Assembly: GCA_039707655.1 (NCBI GenBank)
Contig: CM077676.1
Coordinates: 81,865,895 to 81,929,894 of the forward strand
Direction of reading: 5' to 3'
Origin: Elymus sibiricus
Lineage: Eukaryota; Streptophyta; Magnoliopsida; Poales; Poaceae
DNA: 64,000 nt
Shown here: piece after piece, positions 36,036-47,792 of the stretch
Layout of the letters: every line of letters starts with the position of its first letter
How positions within the stretch are numbered: the first letter of the stretch is position 1
Notes under the pieces: model-generated
The model's database searches: none
Told to the model about the DNA's origin: nothing
What the model saw: the letters and a program-made list of their open reading frames with translations, nothing else
Translations under genes and position numbers: made by a program

Positions 36036-38052
36036 GATGGTCCAGTTTGTACACGAAGTGCATCCAGTTTTTGCCGTAACCCTCTCAACTTTTTAGCACA
36101 TGCTATGTGGGTGAAATGATGATACCATGCCAAGTTTCAACCTTTTCAGAGTTCATTCGTAGTGCTTTTCAATTTCAGGGTCATTTAGCTCAAAAAAATC
36201 ATTAAATGCATGAAAAATAGCAAATGAAGTTAGAAAGGGTTGAAATTTGAGGATGTGGCTTTGAATGGTGCATATTAAATGCACAAAAAGTCTGGAGTTG
36301 AAATAAGTTTAAAAAAATGAAATGCCTTTCTAACAGATGAGTTTTCGTTCGAAACCTTGATACTTCGAAGGAGATGGTCCAGTTTGTACACGTAGTGCAT
36401 CCAGTTTTTGCCGTAACCTTGTCAACTTTTTATCACATGCTATGTGGGTAAAATGATGATACCATGCCAAGTTTCAACCTTTTCAGAGTTTATTTGTAGT
36501 GCTTTTCAATTTCAGGGTCATTTAGCTCAAAAAATCATTAAATGCATGAAAAATAGCAAATGAAGTTAGAAAGGGTTGAAATTTGAGGATGTGGGTTTGA
36601 ATGGTGCATATTCAATGCACAAAAAGTCTGGAGTTGAAATAAGTTTAAAAAATGAAATGCCTTTGTAACAGATGAGTTTTCGTCCGAAACCTTGATACTT
36701 CGAAGGAGATGGTCCAGTTTGTACACGAAGTGCATCCAGTTTTTGCCGTAACCCTCTCAACTTTTTAGCACATGCTATGTGGGTGAAATGATGATACCAT
36801 GCCAAGTTTCAACCTTTTCAGAGTTCATTGGCAGTGCTTTTCAATTTCAGGGTCATTTAGCTCAAAAAATCATTAAATGCATGAAAAATAGCAAATGAAG
36901 TTAGAAAGGGTTGAAATTTGAGGATGTGGCTTTGAATGGTGCATATTAAATGCACAAAAAGTCTGGAGTTGAAATAAGTTGAAAAAAATGAAATGCCTTT
37001 CTAACAGATGAGTTTTCGTTCGAAATCTTGATACTTCGAAGGAGATGGTCCAGTTTGTACACGAAGTGCATCCAGTTTTTGCCGTAACCCTGTCAACTTT
37101 TTATCACATGCTATGTGCGTGAAATGATGATACCATGCCAAGTTTCAACCTTTTCAGAGTTTATTTGTAGTGCTTTTCAATTTCAGGGTCATTTAGCTCA
37201 AAAAATCATTAAATGCATGAAAAATAGCAAATGAAGTTAGAAAGGGTTGAAATTTGAGGATGTGGCTTTGAATGGTGCATATTGAATGCACAAAAAGTCT
37301 GGAGTTGAAATAAGTTTAAGAAAAATGAAATGCTTTTGTAACAGATGAGTTTTCGTCCGAAACCTTGATACTTCGAAGGAGATGTTCCAGTTTGTACACG
37401 AAGTGCATCCAGTTTTTGCCGTAACCCTGTCAACTTTTTATCACATGCTATGTGGGTGAAATGATGATACCATGCCAAGTTTCAACCTTTTCAGAGTTTA
37501 TTTGTAGTGCTTTTCAATTTCAGGGTCAGTTAGCTCAAAAAAATCATTAAATGCATGAAATATAGCAAATGAAGTTAGAAAGGGTTGAAATTTGAGGATG
37601 TGGGTTTGAATGGTGCATATTCAATGCACAAAAAGTCTGGAGTTGACATAAGTTTAAAAAATGAAATGCCTTTGTAACAGATGAGTTTTCGTTCGAAACC
37701 TTGATACTTCGAAGGAGATGCTCCAGTTTGTACACGAAGTGCATCTAGTTTTTGCCGTAACCCTCTCAACTTTTTAGCACATGCTATGTGGGTGAAATGA
37801 TGACACCATGCCAAGTTTCAACCTTTTCAGAGTTCATTTGCAGTGCTTTTCAATTTCAGGGTCATTTAGCTCAAAAAATCATTAAATGCATGAAAAATAG
37901 CAAATGAAGTTAGAAAGGGTTAAATTTTGAGGATGTGGCTTTGAACGGTGCATATTGAATGCACAAAAAGTCTGGAGTTGAAATAAGTTTAAAAAAATGA
38001 AATGCCTTTCTAACAGATGAGTTTTCGTTCGAAACCTTGATACTTCGTAGGA
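36036..38052 (+). repeat. 2017-bp six-monomer HOR (Q), copy 2
   Basis: Starts at 36036, 36373, 36708, 37044, 37381 and 37717, with the same six lengths as copy 1. I found no difference between the copies at the diagnostic sites I compared; the rest was not compared base by base. This is the most recent large tandem duplication that I can recognise in the window, apart from the trimer at 20570-22591. Confidence 0.93.
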
Positions 38053-41000
38053 GATGGTCCAGTTTGTACACGAAGTGCATCCAGTTTTTGCCGTAACCCT
38101 CTCAACTTTTTAGCACATGCTATGTGGGTGAAATGATGATACCATGCCAAGTTTCAACCTTTTCAGAGTTCATTTGTAGTGCTTTTCAATTTCAGGGTCA
38201 TTTAGCTCAAAAAAATCATTAAATGCATGAAAAATAGCAAATCAAGTTAGAAAGGGTTGAAATTTGAGGATGTGGGTTTGAATGGTGCATATTGAATGCA
38301 CAAAAAGTCTGGAGTTGAAATAAGTTTAAAAAAATGAAATGCCTTTGTAACAGATGAGTTTTCGTCCGAAACCTTGATACTTCGAAGGAGATGGTCCAGT
38401 TTGTACACGAAGTGCATCCAGTTTTTGCCGTAACCCTCTCAACTTTTTAGCACATGCTATGTGGGTGAAATGATGATACCATGCCAAGTTTCAACCTTTT
38501 CAGAGTTCATTGGCAGTGCTTTTCAATTTCAGGGTCATTTAGCTCAAAAAATCATTAAATGCATGAAAAATAGCAAATGAAGTTAGAAATGGTTGAAATT
38601 TGAGGATGTGGCTTTGAATGGTGCATATTAAATGCACAAAAAGTCTGGAGTTGAAATAAGTTGAAAAAAATGAAATGCCTTTCTAACAGATGAGTTTTCG
38701 TTCGAAATCTTGATACTTCGAAGGAGATGGTCCAGTTTGTACACGATGTGCATCCAGTTTTTGCCGTAACCCTGTCAACTTTTTATCACATGCTATGTGC
38801 GTGAAATGATGATACCATGCCAAGTTTCAACCTTTTCAGAGTTTATTTGTAGTGCTTTTCAATTTCAGGGTCATTTAGCTCAAAAAATCATTAAATGCAT
38901 GAAAAATAGCAAATGAAGTTAGAAAGGGTTGAAATTTGAGGATGTGGCTTTGAATGGTGCATATTGAATGCACAAAAAGTCTGGAGTTGAAATAAGTTTA
39001 AAAAAAATGAAATGCTTTTGTAACAGATGAGTTTTCGTCCGAAACCTTGATACTTCGAAGGAGATGTTCCAGTTTGTACACGAAGTGCATCCAGTTTTTG
39101 CCGTAACCCTGTCAACTTTTTATCACATGCTATGTGGGTGAAATGATGATACCATGCCAAGTTTCAACCTTTTCAGAGTTTATTTGTAGTGCTTTTCAAT
39201 TTCAGGGTCAGTTAGCTCAAAAAAATCATTAAATGCATGAAATATAGCAAATGAAGTTAGAAAGGGTTGAAATTTGAGGATGTGGGTTTGAATGGTGCAT
39301 ATTCAATGCACAAAAAGTCTGGAGTTGACATAAGTTTAAAAAATGAAATGCCTTTGTAACAGATGAGTTTTCGTTCGAAACCTTGATACTTCGAAGGAGA
39401 TGCTCCAGTTTGTACACGAAGTGCATCTAGTTTTTGCCGTAACCCTCTCAACTTTTTAGCACATGCTATGTGGGTGAAATGATGACACCATGCCAAGTTT
39501 CAACCTTTTCAGAGTTCATTTGCAGTGCTTTTCAATTTCAGGGTCATTTAGCTCAAAAAATCATTAAATGCATGAAAAATAGCAAATGAAGTTAGAAAGG
39601 GTTAAATTTTGAGGATGTGGCTTTGAACGGTGCATATTGAATGCACAAAAAGTCTGGAGTTGAAATAAGTTTAAAAAAATGAAATGCCTTTCTAACAGAT
39701 GAGTTTTCGTTCGAAACCTTGATACTTCGTAGGAGATGGTCCAGTTTGTACACGAAGTGCATCCAGTTTTTGCCGTAACCCTCTCAACTTTTTAGCACAT
39801 GCTATGTGGGTGAAATGATGATACCATGCCAAGTTTCAACCTTTTCAGAGTTCATTTGTAGTGCTTTTCAATTTCAGGGTCATTTAGCTCAAAAAAATCA
39901 TTAAATGCATGAAAAATAGCAAATCAAGTTAGAAAGGGTTGAAATTTGAGGATGTGGGTTTGAATGGTGCATATTGAATGCACAAAAAGTCTGGAGTTGA
40001 AATAAGTTTAAAAAAATGAAATGCCTTTGTAACAGATGAGTTTTCGTTCGAAACCTTGATACTTCGTAGGAGATGGTCCAGTTTGTACACGAAGTGCATC
40101 CAGTTTTTGCCGTAACCCTCTCAACTTTTTAGCACATGCTATGTGGGTGAAATGATGACACCATGCCAAGTTTCAACCTTTTCAGAGTTCATTTGCAGTG
40201 CTTTTCAATTTCAGGGTCATTTAGCTCAAAAAATCATTAAATGCATGAAAAATAGCAAATGAAGTTAGAAAGGGTTAAATTTTGAGGATGTGGCTTTGAA
40301 CGGTGCATATTGAATGCACAAAAAGTCTGGAGTTGAAATAAGTTTAAAAAAATGAAATGCCTTTCTAACAGATGAGTTTTCGTTCGAAACCTTGATACTT
40401 CGTAGGAGATGGTCCAGTTTGTACACGAAGTGCATCCAGTTTTTGCCGTAACCCTCTCAACTTTTTAGCACATGCTATGTGGGTGAAATGATGATACCAT
40501 GCCAAGTTTCAACCTTTTCAGAGTTCATTTGTAGTGCTTTTCAATTTCAGGGTCATTTAGCTCAAAAAAATCATTAAATGCATGAAAAATAGCAAATGAA
40601 GTTCGAAAGGGTTGAAATTTGTGGATGTGGCTTTGAATGGTGCATATTGAATGCACAAAAAGTCTGGAGTTGAAATAAGTTTAAAAAAATGAAATGCCTT
40701 TGTAACAGATGAGTTTTCGTTCGAAACCTTGATACTTCGTAGGAGATGGTCCAGTTTGTACACGAAGTGCATCCAGTTTTTGCCGTAACCCTCTCAACTT
40801 TTTAGCACATGCTATGTGGGTGAAATGATGATACCATGCCAAGTTTCAACCTTTTCAGAGTTCATTTGTAGTGCTTTTCAATTTCAGGGTCATTTAGCTC
40901 AAAAAAATCATTAAATGCATGAAAAATAGCAAATGAAGTTAGAAAGGGTTGAAATTTTAGGATGTGGCTTTGAATGGTGCATATTGAATGCACAAAAAGT

Positions 41001-41081
41001 CTGGAGTTGAAATAAGTTTAAAAAAATGAAATGCTTTTGTAACAGATGAGTTTTCGTTCGAAACCTTGATACTTCGTAGGA
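38053..41081 (+). repeat. Second copy of the 2692-bp eight-monomer segment
   Basis: Starts at 38053, 38390, 38726, 39063, 39399, 39735, 40072, 40408 and 40745. From 38390 it repeats 30654-33345. 38053 is the AAATCAAG monomer ending in GTCCGAAACC, which joins Q copy 2 to this segment without an a monomer. Private changes are GAAATGGTTG near 38588 and ACACGATGTGC near 38743. Confidence 0.87.
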
Positions 41082-43096
41082 GATGGTCCAGTTTGTACAC
41101 GAAGTGCATCCAGTTTTTGCCGTAACCCTCTCAACTTTTTAGCACATGCTATGTGGGTGAAATGATGATACCATGCCAAGTTTCAACCTTTTCAGAGTTC
41201 ATTTGTAGTGCTTTTCAATTTTAGGGTCATTTAGCTCAAAAAAATCATTAAATGCATGAAATATAGCAAATGAAGTTAGAAAGGGTTGAAATTTGAGGAT
41301 TTGGCTTTGAATGGTGCATATTAAATGCACAAAAAGTCTGGAGTTGAAATAAGTTTAAAAAAAATGAAATGCTTTTGTAACAGATGAGTTTTCCTCCGAA
41401 ACCTTGATACTTCGAAGGAGATGGTCCAGTTTGTACACGAAGTGCATCCAGTTTTAGCCGTAACCCTCTCAACTTTTTAGCACATGCTATGTGGGTGAAA
41501 TGATGATACCATGCCAAGTTTCAACCTTTTCAGAGTTCATTTGTAGTGCTTTTCAATTTCAGGGTCATTTAGCTCAAAAAAAATCATTAAATGCATGAAA
41601 AATAGCAAATGAAGTTAGAAAGGGTTGAAATTTGAGGATGTGGCTTTGAATGGTGCATATTAAATGCAAAAAAAGTCAGGAGTTGAAATAAGTTTAAAAA
41701 AATGAAATGACTTTGTAACATATGAGTTTTCGTCCGAAACCTTGATACTTCGAAGGAGATGGTCCAGTTTGTACACGAAGTGCATCCAGTTTTTGCCGTA
41801 AGCCTCTCAACTTTTTAGCACATGCTATGTGGGTGAAATGATGAAACCATGACAAGTTTCAACCTTTTCAGAGTTCATTTGCAGTGCTTTTCAATTTCAG
41901 GGTCATTTAGCTCAAAAAAATCATTAAATGCATGAAAAATAGCAAATGAAGTTAGAAAGGGTTGAAATTTGAGGATGTGGCTTTGAATGGTGCATATTGA
42001 ATGCACAAAAAGTCTGGAGTTGAAATAAGTTTAAAAAAATGAAATGCCTTTGTAACAGATGAGTTTTCGTTCGAAACCTTGATACTTCGTAGGAGATGGT
42101 CCAGTTTGTACACGAAGTGCATCCAGTTTTTGCCGTAACCCTCTCAACTTTTTATCACATGCTATGTGGGTGAAATGATGATACCATGCCAAGTTTCAAC
42201 CTTTTCAGAGTTTATTTGTAGTGCTTTTCAATTTCAGGGTCATTTAGCTCAAAAAAATCATTAAATGCATGAAAAATAGCAAATGAAGTTAGAAAGGGTT
42301 GAAATTTGAGGATGTGGCTTTGAATGGTGCATATTGAATGCACAAAAAGTCTGGAGTTGAAATAAGTTTAAAAAAATGAAATGCCTTTCTAACAGATGAG
42401 TTTCTTCCGAAACCTTGATACTTCGAAGGAGATGGTCCAGTTTGTACACGAAGTGCATCCAGTTTTTGCCGTAACCCTCTCAACATTTTAGCACATGCTA
42501 TGTGGGTGAAATGATGATACCACGCCAAGTTTCAACCTTTTCAGAGTTCATTTGTAGTGCTCAGGGTCATTTAGCTCAAAAAATCATTAAATGCATGAAA
42601 AATAGCAAATGAAGTTAGAAAGGGTTAAAATTTGAGGATGTGGCTTTGAATGGTGCATATTGAACGCACAAAAAGTCTGGAGTTGAAATAAGTTTAAAAA
42701 AATGAAATGCCTTTGTAACAGATGAGTTTTCGTTTGAAACCTTGATACTTCGAAGGAGATGGTTCAGTTTGTACATGAAGTGCATCCAGTTTTTGCTGTA
42801 ACCCTCTCAACTTTTTAGCACATGCTATGTGGGTGAAATGATGATACCATGGCAAGTTTCAACCTTTTCAGAGTTCATTTGTAGTGCTTTTCAATTTCAG
42901 GGTCATTTAGCTCAAAAAAAAATCATTAAATGCATGAAAAATAGCAAATGAAGTTAGAAAGGGTTGAAATTTGAGGATGTGGCTTTGAATGGTGCATATT
43001 GAATGCACAAAAAGTCTGGAGTTGAAATAAGTTTAAAAAAATGAAATGCCTTTGTAACAGATGAGTTTTCGTTCGAAACCTTGATACTTCGTAGGA
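41082..43096 (+). repeat. R cassette followed by a shortened P run
   Basis: Starts at 41082 (R1), 41420 (R2, TTTTAGCCG, GTCAGGAG), 41758 (R3), 42095, 42431 (P3, 327 bp) and 42758 (339 bp). The monomer at 42095 starts as P1 (TTTATCAC, GAGTTTATTTG) and ends with GTTTCTTCCG, the end of the P2 monomer at 44448. P2 is otherwise missing, so this looks like a P1/P2 fusion. 42431 shares CTCAACATTTT and ACCACGCC with 44782, which ties the two loci together. Confidence 0.85.
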
Positions 43097-45781
43097 GATG
43101 GTCCAGTTTGTACACGAAGTGCATCCAGTTTTTGCCGTAACCCTCTCAACTTTTTAGCACATGCTATGTGGGTGAAATGATGATACCATGCCAAGTTTCA
43201 ACCTTTTCAGAGTTCATTTGTAGTGCTTTTCAATTTTAGGGTCATTTAGCTCAAAAAAATCATTAAATGCATGAAAAATAGCAAATGAAGTTAGAAAGGG
43301 TTGAAATTTGAGGATTTGGCTTTGAATGGTGCATATTGAATGCACAAAAAGTCTGGAGTTGAAATAAGTTTAAAAAAAATGAAATGCTTTTGTAACAGAT
43401 GAGTTTTCGTCCGAAACCTTGATACTTCGAAGGAGATGGTCCAGTTTGTACACGAAGTGCATCCAGTTTTAGCCGTAACCCTCTCAACTTTTTAGCACAT
43501 GCTATGTGGGTGAAATGATGATACCATGCCAAGTTTCAACCTTTTCAGAGTTCATTTGTAGTTCTTTTCAATTTCAGGGTCATTTAGCTCAAAAAAAATC
43601 ATTAAATGCATGAAAAATAGCAAATGAAGTTAGAAAGGGTTGAAATTTAAGGATGTGGCTTTGAATGGTGCATATTAAATGCACAAAAAGTCAGGAGTTG
43701 AAATAAGTTTAAAAAAATGAAATGCCTTTGTAACATATGAGTTTTCGTCCGAAACCTGGATACTTCGAAGGAGATGGTCCAGTTTGTACACGAAGTGCAT
43801 CCAGTTTTTGCCGTAAGCCTCTCAACTTTTTAGCACATGCTATGTAGGTGAAATGATGAAACCATGACAAGTTTCAACCTTTTCAGAGTTCATTTGCAGT
43901 GCTTTTCAATTTCAGGGTCATTTAGCTCAAAAAAATCATTAAGTGCATGAAAAATAGCAAATGAAGTTAGAAAGGGTTGAAATTTGAGGATGTGGCTTTG
44001 AATGGTGCATATTGAATGCACAAAAAGTCTGGAGTTGAAATAAGTTTAAAAAAATGAAATGCCTTTGTAACAGATGAGTTTTCGTTCGAAACCTTGATAC
44101 TTCGTAGGAGATGGTCCAGTTTGTACACGAAGTGCATCCAGTTTTTGCCGTAACCCTCTCAACTTTTTATCACATGCTATGTGGGTGAAATGATGATACC
44201 ATGCCAAGTTTCAACCTTTTCAGAGTTTATTTGTAGTGCTTTTCAATTTCAGGGTCATTTAGCTCAAAAAAATCATTAAATGCATGAAAAATAGCAAATG
44301 AAGTTAGAAAGGGTTGAAATTTGAGGATGTGGCTTTGAATGGTGCATATTGAATGCACAAAAAGTCTGGAGTTGAAATAAGTTTAAAAAAAATGAAATGC
44401 CTTTGTAACAGATGAGTTTTCGTCCGAAACCTTGATACTTCGAAGGAGATGGTCCAGTTTGTACACGAAGTGCATCCAGTTTTTGCTGTAACCCTCTCAA
44501 CTTTTTAGCACATGCTATGTGGGTGAAATGATGATACCATGCCAAGTTTCAACCTTTTCAGAGTTCATTTGTAGTGCTTTTCAATTTCAGGGTCATTTAG
44601 CTCAGAAAAATCATTAAATGCATGAAAAATAGCAAATGAAGTTAGAAAGGGTTGAAATTTGAGGATTTGGCTTCGAATGGTGACTATTGAATGCACAAAA
44701 ATCTGGAGTTGAAATAAGTTTAAAAAATGAAATGCCTTTGTAACAGATGAGTTTCTTCCGAAACCTTGATACTTCGAAGGAGATGGTCCAGTTTGTACAC
44801 GAAGTGCATCCAGTTTTTGCCGTAACCCTCTCAACATTTTAGCACATGCTATGTGGGTGAAATGATGATACCACGCCAAGTTTCAACCTTTTCAGAGTTC
44901 ATTTGTAGTGCTCAGGGTCATTTAGCTCAAAAAATCATTAAATGCATGAAAAATAGCAAATGAAGTTAGAAAGGGTTGAAATTTGAGGATGTGGCTTTGA
45001 ATGGTGCATATTAAATGCACAAAAAGTCTGGAGTTGAAATAAGTTAAAAAAAATGAAATGCCATTCTAACAGATGAGTTTTCGTTCGAAACCTTGATACT
45101 TCGAAGGAGATGGTCCAGTTTGTACACGAAGTGCATCCAGTTTTTGCTGTAACCCTGTCAACTTTTTATCACATGCTATGTGGGTGAAATGATGATACCA
45201 TGCCAAGTTTCAACCTTTTCAGAGTTTATTTGTAGTGCTTTTCAATTTCAGGGTCATTTAGCTCAAAAATATCATTAAATGCATGAAAAATAGCAAATGA
45301 AGTTAGAAAGGGTTGAAATTTGAGGATGTGGCTTTGAATGGTGCATATTAAATGCACAAAAAGTCAGGAGTTGAAATAAGTTTAAAAAAATGAAATGCCT
45401 TTGTAACATATGAGTTTTCGTTCGAAACCTTGATACTTCGAAGGAGATGGTCCAGTTTGTACACGAAGTGCATCCAGTTTTTGCCGTAACCCTCTCAACT
45501 TTTTAGCACACGCTATGTGGGTGAAATGATGATACCATGCCAAGTTTCAACCTTTTCAGAGTTCATTTGCAGTGCTTTTCAATTTCAGGGTCATTTAGCT
45601 CAAAAAATCATTAAATGCATGAAAAATAGCAAATGAAGTTAGAAAGGGTTGAAATTTGAGGATGTGGCTTTGAATGGTGCATATTGAATGCACAAAAAGT
45701 CTGGAGTTGAAATAAGTTTAAAAAAATGAAATGCCTTTGTAACAGACGAGTTTTCGTTCGAAACCTTGATACTTCGTAGGA
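43097..45781 (+). repeat. R cassette followed by P1-P2-P3
   Basis: Starts at 43097 (R1), 43435 (R2), 43773 (R3), 44110 (P1), 44448 (P2, 334 bp with two single-base losses), 44782 (P3, 327 bp), 45109 (P4-like start with TTGCTGTAACCCTGTC, then an R2-like body with CTCAAAAATATC and GTCAGGAG) and 45446. The offset to the cassette at 41082 is 2015 bp. This stretch leads directly into the regular 2011-bp HOR. 45109 looks like a P4/R2 hybrid. Confidence 0.85.
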
Positions 45782-47792
45782 GATGGTCCAGTTTGTACAC
45801 GAAGTGCATCCAGTTTTTGCCGTAACCCTCTCAACTTTTTATCACATGCTATGTGGGTGAAATGATGATACCATGCCAAGTTTCAACCTTTTCAGAGTTT
45901 ATTTGTAGTGCTTTTCAATTTCAGGGTCATTTAGCTCAAAAAAATCATTAAATGCATGAAAAATAGCAAATGAAGTTAGAAAGGGTTGAAATTTGAGGAT
46001 GTGGCTTTGAATGGTGCATATTGAATGCACAAAAAGTCTGGAGTTGAAATAAGTTTAAAAAAAATGAAATGCCTTTGTAATAGATGAGTTTTCGTCCGAA
46101 ACCTTGATACTTCGAAGGAGATGGTCCAGTTTGTACACGAAGTGCATCCAGTTTTTGCTGTAACCCTCTCAACTTTTTAGCACATGCTATGTGGGAGAAA
46201 TGATGACACCATGCCAAGTTTCAACCTTTTCAGAGTTCATTTGTAGTGCTTTTCAATTTCAGGGTCATTTAGCTCAAAAAAATCATTAAATGCATGAAAA
46301 ATAGCAAATGAAGTTAGAAAGGGTTGAAATTTGAGGATTTGGCTTAGAATGGTGACTATTGAATGCACAAAAATCTGGAGTTGAAATAAGTTTAAAAAAA
46401 TGAAATGCCTTTGTAACAGATGAGTTTTCTTCCGAAACCTTGATACTTCGAAGGAGATGGTCCAGTTTGTACACGAAGTGCATCCAGTTTTTGCCGTAAC
46501 CCTCTCAACTTTTTAGCACATGCTATGTGGGTGAAATGATGATACCATGCCAAGTTTCAACCTTTTCAGAGTTGATTTGTAGTGCTCAGGGTCATTTAGC
46601 TCAAAAAATCATTAAATGCATGAAAAATAGCAAATGAAGTTAGAAAGGGTTGAAATTTGAGGATGTGGCTTTGAATGGTGCATATTAAATGCACAAAAAG
46701 TCTGGAGTTGAAATAAGTTAAAAAAAATGAAATGCCTTTCTAACAAATGAGTTTTCGTTCGAAACCTTGATACTTCGAAGGAGATGGTCCAGTTTGTACA
46801 CGAAGTGCATCCAGTTTTTGCCGTAACCCTGTCAACTTTTTATCACATGCTATGTGGGTGAAATGATGATACCATACCAAGTTTCAACCTTTTCAGAGTT
46901 TATTTGTAGTGCTTTTCAATTTCAGGGTCATTTAGCTCAAAAAAATCATTAAATGCATGAAATATAGCAAATGAAGTTAGAAAGGGTTGAAATTTGAGGA
47001 TGTGGGTTTGAATGGTGCATATTCAATGCACAAAAAGTCTGGAGTTGAAATAAGTTTAAAAAATGAAATGCCTTTGTAACAGATGAGTTTTCGTCCGAAA
47101 CCTTGATACTTCGAAGGAGATGGTCCAGTTTGTACACGAAGTGCATCCAGTTTTTGCCGTAACCCTCTCAACTTTTTAGCACACGCTATGTGGGTGAAAT
47201 GATGATACCATGCCAAGTTTCAACCTTTTCAGAGTTCATTTGCAGTGCTTTTCAATTTCAGGGTCATTTAGCTCAAAAAATCATTAAATGCATGAAAAAT
47301 TGCAAATGAACTTAGAAAGGGTTGAAATTTGAGGATGTGGCTTTGAATGGTGCATATTGAATGCACAAAAAGTCTGGAGTTGAAATAAGTTTAAAAAAAT
47401 GAAATGCCTTTCTAACAGATGAGTTTTCGTTCGAAACCTTGATACTTCGTAGGAGATGGTCCAGTTTGTACACGAAGTGCATCCAGTTTTTGCCGTAACC
47501 CTCTCAACTTTTTAGCACATGCTATGTGGGTGAAATGATGATACCATGCCAAGTTTCAACCTTTTCAGAGTTCATTTGCAGTGCTTTTCAATTTCAGGGT
47601 CATTTAGCTCAAAAAAAATCATTAAATGCATGAAAAATAGCAAATGAAGTTAGAAAGGGTTGAAATTTGAGGATGTGGCTTTGAATGGTGCATATTGAAT
47701 GCACAAAAAGTCTGGAGTTGAAATAAGTTTAAAAAAATGAAATGCCTTTGTAACAGATGAGTTTTCGTTCGAAACCTTGATACTTCGTAGGA
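45782..47792 (+). repeat. 2011-bp six-monomer HOR (P1-P6), copy 1
   Basis: Starts 45782 (P1, 338), 46120 (P2, 336), 46456 (P3, 327), 46783 (P4, 336), 47119 (P5, 336) and 47455 (P6, 338). P1: TTTATCAC, GAGTTTATTTG, 8-base A run after GTTT, GTCCG. P2: TTGCTGTAACC, GGTGACTATTG, TCTTCCG. P3: 9-bp deletion, AAGTTAAAAAAAATG. P4: CCCTGTCAAC, GAAATATAGC, GTGGGTTTG, ATTCAATGC. P5: AAATTGCAAATGAACTTAG. P6: GCAGTGC with an 8-base A run. Private changes in P2: GTGGGAGAAATG and GGCTTAGAATGG. Confidence 0.95.
46456..46782 (+). repeat. P3 subtype: 327-bp monomer with 9-bp deletion
   Basis: The usual GTGCTTTTCAATTTCAGGG reads GTGCTCAGGG, a 9-bp loss inside the left side of the large palindrome. The same deletion is in exactly eleven monomers, starting at 10127, 23937, 28983, 42431, 44782, 46456, 48467, 50478, 52489, 55510 and 58194, each 327 bp long. 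The identical junction points to one origin followed by spread through unequal exchange. Sub-lineages are visible: GTTGATTTG in the copies at 46456, 48467, 50478 and 52489, and GTGCCTCCAG in the copies at 55510 and 58194. Confidence 0.95.
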
